The notes under the pieces are model-generated. The model was given only the letters and a program-made list of their open reading frames with translations. It did no database searches and was not told the origin of the DNA. A program made the translations under genes and the position numbers. This document shows positions 46,453 to 59,900 of a stretch of DNA of 64,000 nt, one piece after another. Origin of the DNA: Leptospiraceae bacterium (lineage in GTDB: Bacteria > Spirochaetota > Leptospiria > Leptospirales > Leptospiraceae); contig JACKPC010000008.1 in assembly GCA_024233835.1 (NCBI GenBank), positions 1-64,000 of the forward strand, in the 5' to 3' direction. Every line of letters starts with the position of its first letter. Within the stretch, counting starts at the first letter, position 1.

Positions 46453-46506
46453 ATTATCCTATTTATTAGAGTTTCTATGAATTGTCAATTTTATTAAATT
46501 CTTTTT

Positions 46507-46790
46507 TTAGCTATCAGCCGCTCAAGGCTTTGCATCCGGTTGCTGAGTAAACGAAGTGCACCGAAGCATCGCTTTCAGCTATTAGCTTTATCTTATTTAA
46601 CAAGAAAGTGCTCCATAAGTAAGTGAAGCTTTTCTAATACAACGCTGGCCGTTTTTTAGCTATCAGCCATTAGCTTTCAGCTATTAGCTTTATCTTATTT
46701 AACAAGAAAAGCATTCCATAAGTAAGTAATGCTTTCCTAATACAACGCTGACCGGTGATCGCTGGAAGCTAACCAGCTTACCCTATATCA
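46507..46790 (+). repeat. ~98-bp repeat cluster, left of the toxin-antitoxin pair
   Basis: Two or more units containing TTAGCTATCAGC, AACAAGAAAG, CCATAAGTAAGT and TAATACAACGCTG, spaced about 98 bp. The first unit carries a stretch near 46,535 (CCGGTTGCTGAGTAAACGAAG) related to the repeat in the Hint tails. No protein-coding sense seen. Confidence 0.7.
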
Positions 46791-47195
46791 TTACTCATTC
46801 CAATTATCAATATCTAATTCTTCAATACGATTAAAATGATTTGTGTTATTCGTAATTAATTTCATATTATTCACAATTGCAGTACTGGCAATAAGAGTAT
46901 CGTTGTGTCCTATGGGATTACCATTTTTCTTAAGTCTGGCATAAATTTCTGCTGCCTTTTTTGCAATCTCATCGGTTAAAGGTAATATTTCATTTAACTC
47001 GACGAATTTTTCAAATTTAGATAATTGATTTTTGGCATCTTTGAAATAAAGGCCATTTAATACTTCATAATAAGTTATGATACTGATATTAATAAATCCA
47101 AATTCTTTTAAATATTTGTCAAGTTTCTTAGTAACTTTAGGATTATTTCTGAAGAAGAAGGAAAGGGTGTCAGTGTCGATAATAGCCTGCTTCAT
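46791..47195 (-). CDS. PIN-domain (VapC-type) ribonuclease toxin
   Basis: 134 residues. PIN acidic residues are Asp7 and Asp9 (IIDTDTL), Glu44 (TYYEVLNGL) and Asp99 (GHNDTLIA), with the TNNTNHF block near 116-122. VapC toxins cut RNA, often tRNA. It overlaps the antitoxin by 4 bp and is translated after it. The pair is framed on both sides by the ~98-bp repeats. Confidence 0.88.
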   Translation of the reverse strand: MKQAIIDTDTLSFFFRNNPKVTKKLDKYLKEFGFINISIITYYEVLNGLYFKDAKNQLSKFEKFVELNEILPLTDEIAKKAAEIYARLKKNGNPIGHNDTLIASTAIVNNMKLITNNTNHFNRIEELDIDNWNE

Positions 47196-47437
47196 AAATT
47201 TATCTCCCTCTGAAACATTTCATCTCTTGTGTTTTTAGTAATTTCCAGATAATCCTCAAAATCCTCCTCAGACATATCACTCCAGGAGCCTGCCAGATTA
47301 AGTATTAATTGCCTGTTTTGTTCTTTAGCTTTTGCATCTAAAGCGAGTTTTTTTAGATAAGAATCCACCATATCAAGGTATTCTACCGGAATTAGGCTTA
47401 AATGGTTTAAGATAGATTGATAGATGCTCTCTTGCAT
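47192..47437 (-). CDS. Antitoxin of the PIN-toxin pair
   Basis: 81 residues from the ATG at 47437, chosen because AAGGAG stands 8 bases ahead; a longer frame to 47491 has no such site. The N-terminal helices (IYQSILNHLSLIPVEYLDMV) and C-terminal SWSDMSEEDFEDYLEITKNT followed by RDEMF resemble antitoxins found with PIN toxins. The C-terminal part should block the PIN active site and the N-terminal part bind DNA for autoregulation. Confidence 0.78.
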   Translation of the reverse strand: MQESIYQSILNHLSLIPVEYLDMVDSYLKKLALDAKAKEQNRQLILNLAGSWSDMSEEDFEDYLEITKNTRDEMFQREINL

Positions 47438-47628
47438 TATAATTCTCCTTGATAATTCTATCCTGGTAAATAAAATTGCATTGTCAATCAATAATCCAAA
47501 TAGAAAAAATCTTGATTTTCATAACTTTTAATCGTAGTGATTTTATCTGTAAGCCCTAATTTTTTCAGGAAGGAAAGCGTAGCATAGGAGGTTTGCAGCT
47601 TCTGAGGAATAGGGGATTATATTAGATT

Positions 47629-47969
47629 TTTAGCTATCAGCTTATCAGCTTTCAGTTGCTTGGCTTCGGCTCAGGCTTACGCCTTCTCTCAGCCGGCGCT
47701 CCATAAGTAAGTAAAGCTTTCCTAATACAACGCTGGCCGCTTTTTTTAGCTATCAGCTAATCAGCTATTAGCCGTCAGCTTTTCCTCTTTAACAAGAAAG
47801 CATTCCATAAGTAAGTAAAGCTTTACTAATACAACGCTGGCCGCTTTTTTTAGCTATCAGCCATTAGCTTTTAGCCGTCAGCTTTTCCTCTTTAACAAGA
47901 AAGCATTCCATAAGTAAGTAAAGTTATTCTAATACATGGCTGGCCGCTGATCGCTGTAAGCTGACAGCT
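47629..47969 (+). repeat. ~98-bp repeat cluster abutting the CRISPR array
   Basis: Three units of the repeat at 46507 (conserved CCATAAGTAAGTAAAG near 47704, 47805 and 47903, spacing about 98-100 bp). The last unit runs directly into the degenerate terminal CRISPR repeat at 47,970. The stretch 47492-47628 before it has no gene or repeat that I can support. Confidence 0.7.
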
Positions 47970-50900
47970 ACACCAATTCCAATCTGGTTCTATTATAAGG
48001 ACTACTGTCTGTAAAAAGTATGAATAGGACTGCATGTTTCAATTCCAATCTGGTTCTATTATAAGTTGGGGAAATATTGACCTACTATAAAGCCGAAAAT
48101 CAGTTTCAATTCCAATCTGGTTCTATTATAAGAACCCGATTCAAAATTTCTTTTACCTGAATTTTACCGTTTCAATTCCAATCTGGTTCTATTATAAGAT
48201 TATCCGGGTCTGTAAAAATGTAAACTGTTTGTTCGTTTCAATTCCAATCTGGTTCTATTATAAGCAGCCTGTTTTGGATGCTCTTTTCAGGTAAATGCTA
48301 AGGTTTCAATTCCAATCTGGTTCTATTATAAGTATCTCAAGGAACTGTCAAGACGTTTTGATATATTTTGTTTCAATTCCAATCTGGTTCTATTATAAGA
48401 TACCGCCATTTCAGGCATGTGGAGCTCTTTGACCTGTTTCAATTCCAATCTGGTTCTATTATAAGAGAACATAGAACCCGTTTTCATAGACCGCTTTGTC
48501 TCGTTTCAATTCCAATCTGGTTCTATTATAAGCTCGACAAGTGAGAATTCAGAAACTACGCTTGCATTGTTTCAATTCCAATCTGGTTCTATTATAAGTT
48601 GGAGATGGAAGGAAGAAAGGCTACATATAGTAAAGTTTCAATTCCAATCTGGTTCTATTATAAGCCGTTTGATTAAAATGTTGCAACTTAGGTTTGATAG
48701 GGTTTCAATTCCAATCTGGTTCTATTATAAGCCGAATTAATGCCCAGCTTAACCCTAATATCACGAAGTTTCAATTCCAATCTGGTTCTATTATAAGGCA
48801 ATAACAAAAAAATTGTGCATCCATTATAAAATGTTTCAATTCCAATCTGGTTCTATTATAAGACGTTCAAGCAGGAATAGATATGTTTTCTGACATGAGT
48901 TTCAATTCCAATCTGGTTCTATTATAAGCAAGCCAAGTATTTATATGGAACCGGGTTTAAATACGTTTCAATTCCAATCTGGTTCTATTATAAGATCGGA
49001 TAGATTGTTTATTAACAAGGAATAAAATAAGTTTCAATTCCAATCTGGTTCTATTATAAGAATTTTTTCAATTCATGAAATACAAAGCGGAAAAACAGTT
49101 TCAATTCCAATCTGGTTCTATTATAAGACAACAATAGAAGGAAATCAGATATGAATGAAAACGTGTTTCAATTCCAATCTGGTTCTATTATAAGGGTAAA
49201 AATGGACGACTTCAAAGAAAGGTTTGTGGTAGTTTCAATTCCAATCTGGTTCTATTATAAGGGGCTCCGACATAGCGGCCATATTAGGCCTGTCTAAAGT
49301 TTCAATTCCAATCTGGTTCTATTATAAGACCGTCTTTCTTTCCCGAAATCTTTCTTGCTGCCGAGTTTCAATTCCAATCTGGTTCTATTATAAGAATTTA
49401 TAAAAACAGGGAAATCAGTCGGGATGGATATGTTTCAATTCCAATCTGGTTCTATTATAAGGCAGGACTTCACTGGCGTATAGCATTATGGCATGTTGTT
49501 TCAATTCCAATCTGGTTCTATTATAAGACCGTCTTTCTTTCCCGAAATCTTTCTTGCTGCCGAGATTCAATTCCAATCTGGTTCTATTATAAGCTACTTG
49601 GCATTATTCCGTTTTTCTCACTGGTAGCATGTTTCAATTCCAATCTGGTTCTATTATAAGGAAAGGGAACTGCAAAATTATGGAATGACGGTATGAAGTT
49701 TCAATTCCAATCTGGTTCTATTATAAGGTGATTGTGGCCTTGCCGTTCAAGTGTATCCTATCAGTTTCAATTCCAATCTGGTTCTATTATAAGAATTACG
49801 ATTCCGCGTTTTAGAAAATATTCCTCAATTGTTTCAATTCCAATCTGGTTCTATTATAAGGATCGAAAATACGTATGTTAGAGCTATACAGTATATAGTT
49901 TCAATTCCAATCTGGTTCTATTATAAGTGAGGTCGGCTGTATGATTGAACAAGTTAATATATCGTTTCAATTCCAATCTGGTTCTATTATAAGTACTATA
50001 TATTAATATGAATTCACTTGCTGCCGATGTGTTTCAATTCCAATCTGGTTCTATTATAAGCGTTTTTTAGGTAATATTTAAAAATACTCATACTTCGGTT
50101 TCAATTCCAATCTGGTTCTATTATAAGCATTTTGAATGATATTGACGACGATATTTTCAACCGTTTCAATTCCAATCTGGTTCTATTATAAGCATTTTGA
50201 ATGATATTGACGACGATATTTTCAACCGTTTCAATTCCAATCTGGTTCTATTATAAGTAATGGAGTTGGAGGCCTTGCAGTCATTCCATACAAGTTTCAA
50301 TTCCAATCTGGTTCTATTATAAGCCAAAAAAGCATTTCTTGAATCAGTCCAAAGAAAAAGTTTCAATTCCAATCTGGTTCTATTATAAGCCAGAAGATGT
50401 TTTTTTAATCTCTCTAAATACAGCCGTTTCAATTCCAATCTGGTTCTATTATAAGCAGTTTGGAAACGATAGTTCTATTTATGATCTTGAACGTTTCAAT
50501 TCCAATCTGGTTCTATTATAAGTGTTTAGTATTATTAGGGTATTCAATGGACTAATATAGTTTCAATTCCAATCTGGTTCTATTATAAGGCTGAAAATTA
50601 CAGGAAGTTTGGTGGTAATAATTTCGGTTTCAATTCCAATCTGGTTCTATTATAAGGGCACTGTCAGCATCGCCCATCCATAATGTAAGGTAATTTCAAT
50701 TCCAATCTGGTTCTATTATAAGCATGTTGCTACTCCTGTTCAAGCTTCCTGTAAGAAATATTTCAATTCCAATCTGGTTCTATTATAAGTTCCTTTAGGG
50801 CTTCAATCCTGTCATCTAAACTTACATTTCAATTCCAATCTGGTTCTATTATAAGATATGCGTTTAACAACGCATGTTTCAGAGACTAAATAATTTCAAT

Positions 50901-53900
50901 TCCAATCTGGTTCTATTATAAGGCTTGTGTTTACGTTTGTCCTCCTTGTATTCGGCAGGATTTCAATTCCAATCTGGTTCTATTATAAGTATTCAAGCTA
51001 TACATACGATTTCGTTTTCGAAAAATATTTCAATTCCAATCTGGTTCTATTATAAGTATAATTTTTATACTGGCTCTTTTGATTTATATCGTGTTTCAAT
51101 TCCAATCTGGTTCTATTATAAGCTAATACTTTTGCAGCAGGTGAAGATCTGAAACGCGTTTCAATTCCAATCTGGTTCTATTATAAGAGGTGCAAAGAAT
51201 ATGCCTGTCAAAGTTTTACTGATGTTTCAATTCCAATCTGGTTCTATTATAAGGTGAAAGATTGGTTTGATATCTCTAAAAATAATATCGTTTCAATTCC
51301 AATCTGGTTCTATTATAAGCCTAAATATTTATTGACAAAAATATAGTTATGTGTTTAGTTTCAATTCCAATCTGGTTCTATTATAAGCAGAGCATACCGT
51401 CGGCTAAGAAACTTTCTCCTGTTGTTTCAATTCCAATCTGGTTCTATTATAAGTTATTCCGTCGAACACAGTCTTATTTGCCTCTACAGCGTTTCAATTC
51501 CAATCTGGTTCTATTATAAGTATAAATCTGCCTATCTATCAATACAATATCTTCAAAGTTTCAATTCCAATCTGGTTCTATTATAAGTGTTCTCTTTAAA
51601 TGTATGTAAGATTTCCCCTTCGTGTTTCAATTCCAATCTGGTTCTATTATAAGATGTAGATAGTACACTGTCTTACAGCATATCCTGCCGTTTCAATTCC
51701 AATCTGGTTCTATTATAAGAAGTATACTATACCTTAGGAGGAGAAAGGATATTTGGGTTTCAATTCCAATCTGGTTCTATTATAAGTCTGATATAACCAA
51801 GTTTATAAACAAAATTCAGAAAGAGTTTCAATTCCAATCTGGTTCTATTATAAGTATTTTCTTGAAAGCATTTTCATAATCAAGTATTTCTGTTTCAATT
51901 CCAATCTGGTTCTATTATAAGTGGCCGCACCAACTCCATACTCAGAAACAAGATCGTAGTTTCAATTCCAATCTGGTTCTATTATAAGAGACGCTATTAT
52001 ATTAGATTGTGTTAATAATTACACAGTTTCAATTCCAATCTGGTTCTATTATAAGTAAGCAATATTCGAATCGTCAAAAGTAAGTGTTACAGTTTCAATT
52101 CCAATCTGGTTCTATTATAAGCCTGTTAAAAATCAATTTTCTTTAAAATACGAATATTGTTTCAATTCCAATCTGGTTCTATTATAAGCTACTGAATAAC
52201 TCCTCAGTAAAAGAGCCGATATTTAGTTTCAATTCCAATCTGGTTCTATTATAAGGATGAAAAGAAAGCCCCTTTAGAAGTTATACAAAAAGTTTCAATT
52301 CCAATCTGGTTCTATTATAAGGCACGTAACTATTATCAAATGCTATGTCAAGGGTATGTTTCAATTCCAATCTGGTTCTATTATAAGATCAATATCCTCC
52401 GGAACTTTCTTTCAACTATCGAAGTTTCAATTCCAATCTGGTTCTATTATAAGATTCTCGCTTGTTCATATCTCTTATATGCCCGCAGTGGTTTCAATTC
52501 CAATCTGGTTCTATTATAAGAATTCTATTTAAGCACAATCGAGGATTTTCATCATGTGTTTCAATTCCAATCTGGTTCTATTATAAGACGGGTCTATTGC
52601 TGATTCGAGTAAAGACGCTGTTAAGTTTCAATTCCAATCTGGTTCTATTATAAGGATATTTGGTGGATATATAACAAACCCTTCTGTCAAGTTTCAATTC
52701 CAATCTGGTTCTATTATAAGTAGTAAGGCAATCTAAGAAATACATAACATATCAACCGTTTCAATTCCAATCTGGTTCTATTATAAGATATATATAGTAA
52801 TGCTTCTTAAACCGAATACCCTTAGTTTCAATTCCAATCTGGTTCTATTATAAGTCGCTTTGACTTGCAAGAAATGAAGCAAGCTTACCAGTTTCAATTC
52901 CAATCTGGTTCTATTATAAGGTAGTTACTGAAGAACTGCTATTGACCTGGGTAGAATGTTTCAATTCCAATCTGGTTCTATTATAAGCTTATTGTAGACC
53001 CTGATTTTACAATGCTCGATATTGTTTCAATTCCAATCTGGTTCTATTATAAGCAGGAAATCCCGAATGGTTATTAATAACAGCATCAAGTTTCAATTCC
53101 AATCTGGTTCTATTATAAGTAAATATTTATTGACAAAAATATAGTTATGTGTTTAGTTTCAATTCCAATCTGGTTCTATTATAAGCTCTCAGATTTCTCA
53201 GGAACGTGGTGTAGATGAGAAGTTTCAATTCCAATCTGGTTCTATTATAAGGCTGTAAAATAAAATTGTTTATTATAGATTACATGCGTTTCAATTCCAA
53301 TCTGGTTCTATTATAAGAAGATAATGATTCACAAAATTCTTCATAAGCTTGCTGTTTCAATTCCAATCTGGTTCTATTATAAGGTATCAATATAGCAAGA
53401 GAATCTTTGAAACTTGTGAAGTTTCAATTCCAATCTGGTTCTATTATAAGAAGACTTTATCGATGAACTCGAAAGGAACATTCCTGGTTTCAATTCCAAT
53501 CTGGTTCTATTATAAGAGAATATAATGAAAGCATTATATTCAATTTATCACAGTTTCAATTCCAATCTGGTTCTATTATAAGCCGTAAGAACTGGCGTAG
53601 TAATAGACTCAGTATTCCACGTTTCAATTCCAATCTGGTTCTATTATAAGGTAAGCATATCTTTTAAAGGAGTTACTAAAACCGTAGTTTCAATTCCAAT
53701 CTGGTTCTATTATAAGGCAAATTTGGCGGCCACATTGTCGACTTATTTAAAGGTTTCAATTCCAATCTGGTTCTATTATAAGCGCTTTCAAGAAAATAGG
53801 AGGAACTTTCAATTACGCGTTTCAATTCCAATCTGGTTCTATTATAAGCAACACAAATTTGTCGGGTTATTTACCTCTTGCAGGGTTTCAATTCCAATCT

Positions 53901-56900
53901 GGTTCTATTATAAGAATCGGTTTCCCCTATATTATTTTGCAATCTTGTAAGTTTCAATTCCAATCTGGTTCTATTATAAGGCGGCAGACAAGACTGTTGA
54001 CATCAACACTGGAGAGTTTCAATTCCAATCTGGTTCTATTATAAGTTTTTTTAATATTGCTAATATTTCTTTAGATTGTGCTGTTTCAATTCCAATCTGG
54101 TTCTATTATAAGAGAATAGCTTATCTATAACTACATCGCTTCTCTGTTTAGTTTCAATTCCAATCTGGTTCTATTATAAGATTTGACAAATGCGAATTTT
54201 GAATTTGCAAATCTTAAGTTTCAATTCCAATCTGGTTCTATTATAAGGTAGTAAACGCAAAAATCCCATTTTTCTTCAAGCAGGTTTCAATTCCAATCTG
54301 GTTCTATTATAAGAGAAAAAAAATTAATTTTATTTTGTCCGGAAAAATAGCGTTTCAATTCCAATCTGGTTCTATTATAAGTAAAAAGAATTCAGGCAGA
54401 ATTCTTGATGGAAGAGAAGTTTCAATTCCAATCTGGTTCTATTATAAGTCTTTGTACATAGTAAACTGCCTTGAATTAACCGTTGTTTCAATTCCAATCT
54501 GGTTCTATTATAAGTTCAGGGTCTCGCCGGCCCTGCAAATCAATTCTACAGTTTCAATTCCAATCTGGTTCTATTATAAGTTGTGTTTTAACTCGGTTTC
54601 CTCGGTTGTATTTTCAGTTTCAATTCCAATCTGGTTCTATTATAAGTATAAATAACTTACCATGTTTTTCCGCTTTGTATTTTGTTTCAATTCCAATCTG
54701 GTTCTATTATAAGACAGAATGCAAAAAAATGTCGTAAAGTGTTTATAACGTTTCAATTCCAATCTGGTTCTATTATAAGTTCAAAAAAAACACAGAGCAG
54801 ATTTTGCTATATGGATGTTTCAATTCCAATCTGGTTCTATTATAAGAAGACTTTATATTGAAGCCATCCATACAACGTTTGCAGTTTCAATTCCAATCTG
54901 GTTCTATTATAAGCATGTTGCTACTCCTGTTCAAGCTTCCTGTAAGAAACCATTTCAATTCCAATCTGGTTCTATTATAAGACCGTCTGTCAAATATGAG
55001 TTTGTCCCTGCAATAACATTTCAATTCCAATCTGGTTCTATTATAAGCTTTGAAAAGCTCTTCATCATTAACCTGTAAAAACGAATTTCAATTCCAATCT
55101 GGTTCTATTATAAGTCACAGCAACTCCAGTCAGGATGAAAGGGGATTTATATTTCAATTCCAATCTGGTTCTATTATAAGACACTACAGCAATCACATTT
55201 TCCCCGGCAATCGTAGAATTTCAATTCCAATCTGGTTCTATTATAAGCACAATTAAAACGAGAAGGGCTTATAAACCCTTCAAATTTCAATTCCAATCTG
55301 GTTCTATTATAAGCATAAGAGAAAGAAACGCTTGATAAAGAGCTTTCTGATTTCAATTCCAATCTGGTTCTATTATAAGCTTGTGGCCATAATCCAACCG
55401 TCAAGGAGTTAAAGACATTTCAATTCCAATCTGGTTCTATTATAAGAAACTTGAAACAGATTATTTGAAAGTTAATTATTACAATTTCAATTCCAATCTG
55501 GTTCTATTATAAGTAAAAAAAATTTACACAAATATATTTTTATCGAAATATTTCAATTCCAATCTGGTTCTATTATAAGTCAGGATATTTGTAAGAAATC
55601 CCGGTGAAATCACAATATTTCAATTCCAATCTGGTTCTATTATAAGAGACCCGGAAAGCAATATTAAGGTTTTAGAATCTTCATTTCAATTCCAATCTGG
55701 TTCTATTATAAGTTTCGAAATCTCAGGAATTACGGTCTTTTCAGTCTCATTTCAATTCCAATCTGGTTCTATTATAAGTAAAGGTCGCTCAAAGAGATTA
55801 CAGCATGAACCGGAATTTCAATTCCAATCTGGTTCTATTATAAGACAATAGATCAAGAAATAGTCAAGATATTTTAAACGATTTCAATTCCAATCTGGTT
55901 CTATTATAAGCCGAAGCCGGCCCCGGAACCGAAAACAACCGAGGAAATTTCAATTCCAATCTGGTTCTATTATAAGAAAAGTTTTGAGAACTTTATAAAC
56001 CCTGATATATTAATTTCAATTCCAATCTGGTTCTATTATAAGCTTCAACCGATTCTGAATATTCACCTTACCTTACATTGATTTCAATTCCAATCTGGTT
56101 CTATTATAAGAATTAAAAATGAACGAAAGATTAGATAATGAAGTTAATTTCAATTCCAATCTGGTTCTATTATAAGATATAATCTCCAACAGATAACTCT
56201 GTTGTAAAATCAGATTTCAATTCCAATCTGGTTCTATTATAAGCTTCAACCGATTCTGAATATTCACCTTACCTTACATTGATTTCAATTCCAATCTGGT
56301 TCTATTATAAGCAAGATTTGTCTAATGAGCTTACAGTCGCTCAAAAAATTTCAATTCCAATCTGGTTCTATTATAAGAGATTCTTACAGGAAGTCCGTTA
56401 AACATTGAAACCAATTTCAATTCCAATCTGGTTCTATTATAAGTCCATAAAGGCTGAATTATCCTCGGTCTGCTTTTTCAATTTCAATTCCAATCTGGTT
56501 CTATTATAAGTGTTTGCTGTGTTTTCCGATATTCAAGAAATTTCTCAATTTCAATTCCAATCTGGTTCTATTATAAGTCTTAAGCATTTCCTTAAATATC
56601 GGTTCTTTTACTGATTTCAATTCCAATCTGGTTCTATTATAAGTAAGAAAGCTGGAGATAAAATAAGCCTATCATTCAAATTTCAATTCCAATCTGGTTC
56701 TATTATAAGCGAGGAAATCACCACGGGCTATTTGTCGAACTAAAGAATTTCAATTCCAATCTGGTTCTATTATAAGTAGTGTTTTTGCATCGATGTTCAT
56801 CCTTGCGGAAATATTTCAATTCCAATCTGGTTCTATTATAAGACAAAAGAGGAGTATTTAGCTATTTATACCGATGAAGATTTCAATTCCAATCTGGTTC

Positions 56901-59900
56901 TATTATAAGAGTCAAAAGGTTATCGAACCAAACAGAGACTGTATTATTTCAATTCCAATCTGGTTCTATTATAAGCTGCAAGGCCTCCGACTCCATTATC
57001 CTGTATTTCGGTATTTCAATTCCAATCTGGTTCTATTATAAGGCTTTTGATGATGATAAAAAGCTAAAATCACTAAACCTATTTCAATTCCAATCTGGTT
57101 CTATTATAAGTACTGACGAAGCGGTAAAAGACGCTTTATTAGGATTATTTCAATTCCAATCTGGTTCTATTATAAGAAAAACGATATTCCGAGATAAGAC
57201 GCAAAAGTCGGTATTTCAATTCCAATCTGGTTCTATTATAAGATCATCCCATCAATTTTTCCTGTTGTTGCGTTAATGATTTCAATTCCAATCTGGTTCT
57301 ATTATAAGCTGGCTCTAATAAATGGACTGTAGCGAGTTCAATATATTTCAATTCCAATCTGGTTCTATTATAAGTGCTTATGCGAGAAATTAATTCGCTT
57401 CAAGGAATCAGTTTCAATTCCAATCTGGTTCTATTATAAGTATCGAAAACACTAACCGAAGTCCATTGTTAAGACTCGTTTCAATTCCAATCTGGTTCTA
57501 TTATAAGTTTTTAATTAACTGTCTCATACACGATGTTCTGGATAGTTTCAATTCCAATCTGGTTCTATTATAAGAAAACAAACCCATGCCTCGGAATCGG
57601 ACTGTATTCTCGTTTCAATTCCAATCTGGTTCTATTATAAGCCAATAAAATAGGAGATAAAGCTACTTTAAATTTTGGTTTCAATTCCAATCTGGTTCTA
57701 TTATAAGCCCGGCTCATAATACAAGTAAAACCTGTTCAAATTGGTTTCAATTCCAATCTGGTTCTATTATAAGCTGCTCGTCTGTATCTTTATATCTTTT
57801 TGTCGAATAGTTTCAATTCCAATCTGGTTCTATTATAAGTTCTTTAATAGAAATTATTTGGCCTTTACGGCCTTGGTTTCAATTCCAATCTGGTTCTATT
57901 ATAAGTTGGTTGTTTTGTGGCTACAATCAACAGGGATTTGGGTTTCAATTCCAATCTGGTTCTATTATAAGTCTTATTCAGAAACTTGATTTCATTGGTA
58001 ATTCTAAAGTTTCAATTCCAATCTGGTTCTATTATAAGTAAGAAAATAATGATAGTCTTTGATACGGTTTATGAGTTTCAATTCCAATCTGGTTCTATTA
58101 TAAGCAATACAAAAAGAAAAACGAGAAATTAGAATATTAAAGTTTCAATTCCAATCTGGTTCTATTATAAGATCAAGGAGGATATGAAACACGGGGATTT
58201 TACAAACGTTTCAATTCCAATCTGGTTCTATTATAAGTATTATAACATAGAGAGATCAAAGAAAATGGCAAATAGTTTCAATTCCAATCTGGTTCTATTA
58301 TAAGCCTTTACAGGGGAATAGGAAAGAAAATCAAATTCTCGTTTCAATTCCAATCTGGTTCTATTATAAGAAATCAGAAACACGAAGGGCGGTTCTATAC
58401 ATCGTCGTTTCAATTCCAATCTGGTTCTATTATAAGTCGGCAAAATAAGCTCTTTCCGATTGTCCTCAAATGGTTTCAATTCCAATCTGGTTCTATTATA
58501 AGTTTTTTTTATAACAATTTAGAGAGAAAGTTCTCACACGTTTCAATTCCAATCTGGTTCTATTATAAGAAGAACGATACGCAAAGTAACCAGGGAGCCT
58601 AAGCCGTTTCAATTCCAATCTGGTTCTATTATAAGGATATGGAAAAGCATGATTTACAACCATACTCTTTCGTTTCAATTCCAATCTGGTTCTATTATAA
58701 GAAAAAATCAGGTTCTTAAATTCCTTTTCGGTAAGTAGTTTCAATTCCAATCTGGTTCTATTATAAGTCGATTAGCATAACCACAATCAAGAATATCTTT
58801 TCGTTTCAATTCCAATCTGGTTCTATTATAAGGTATAAAAAAGGCGATCAAATTCTAATTATAGAAAAGTTTCAATTCCAATCTGGTTCTATTATAAGTT
58901 ATCCTGATATGTATTTACTAACCTATTCACGTCTTGTTTCAATTCCAATCTGGTTCTATTATAAGATATAAAAAGCACTGATATTGTAGTATTCCATGAA
59001 TGTTTCAATTCCAATCTGGTTCTATTATAAGGGGGGACTTCCCCCGGAACCCTTCCACTTTACAATAGTTTCAATTCCAATCTGGTTCTATTATAAGAAG
59101 TTTATCGGCTATAGGTTTCTTGTCTTTTATGGTGTTTCAATTCCAATCTGGTTCTATTATAAGCTTATCTTATCCCCTAAGCTTTCAGTGTTACCAGTTG
59201 TTTCAATTCCAATCTGGTTCTATTATAAGCTCAAAGATAAGGAGCTTCCTGAGATAAAAGGTTCAGTTTCAATTCCAATCTGGTTCTATTATAAGTTGTA
59301 AATTCTATTGTATTGTAGTTCTATCCCTTCGTTTCAATTCCAATCTGGTTCTATTATAAGTTCCTGAAACTGGCTGGGTTAGTGTTTACATTTCCGAGTT
59401 TCAATTCCAATCTGGTTCTATTATAAGAACCAGATACCATATAAAATTCTTCGTTTAATTTGAGTTTCAATTCCAATCTGGTTCTATTATAAGACATACC
59501 TTCTGCCCTCGACAAGTCCCTGTAAAAGAGTTTCAATTCCAATCTGGTTCTATTATAAGGATAATAAGAATCGTGAAACCTGTAAGGTATAAAAAGTTTC
59601 AATTCCAATCTGGTTCTATTATAAGGTCCCCCTATAATTTTTATTCAAACGTCCACAAAACGTTTCAATTCCAATCTGGTTCTATTATAAGGTAATTTCT
59701 TGTCTTTTCTTGTAAAATTACCAGCCCGTTTCAATTCCAATCTGGTTCTATTATAAGTATTTTTCTGGAGATCAGACAGAAGTAAATTATGGAGTTTCAA
59801 TTCCAATCTGGTTCTATTATAAGCGTAAAAAATGAGTAAGCTTGCTAAGACGGAAAGAAAATCAAATTCTCGTTTCAATTCCAATCTGGTTCTATTATAA

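Noticed and set aside
46507..47969. Insertion sequence around the PIN toxin-antitoxin pair.
   Set aside because: There is no transposase and the repeats are direct, short and tandem rather than terminal inverted.
50166..59884. Many 60-100-codon frames inside the CRISPR array (repeating VSIPIWFYYK, FQFQSGSII or YNRTRLELK).
   Set aside because: They arise from the 30-bp repeat read in different frames; the spacers between give unrelated residues and there are no ribosome-binding sites.
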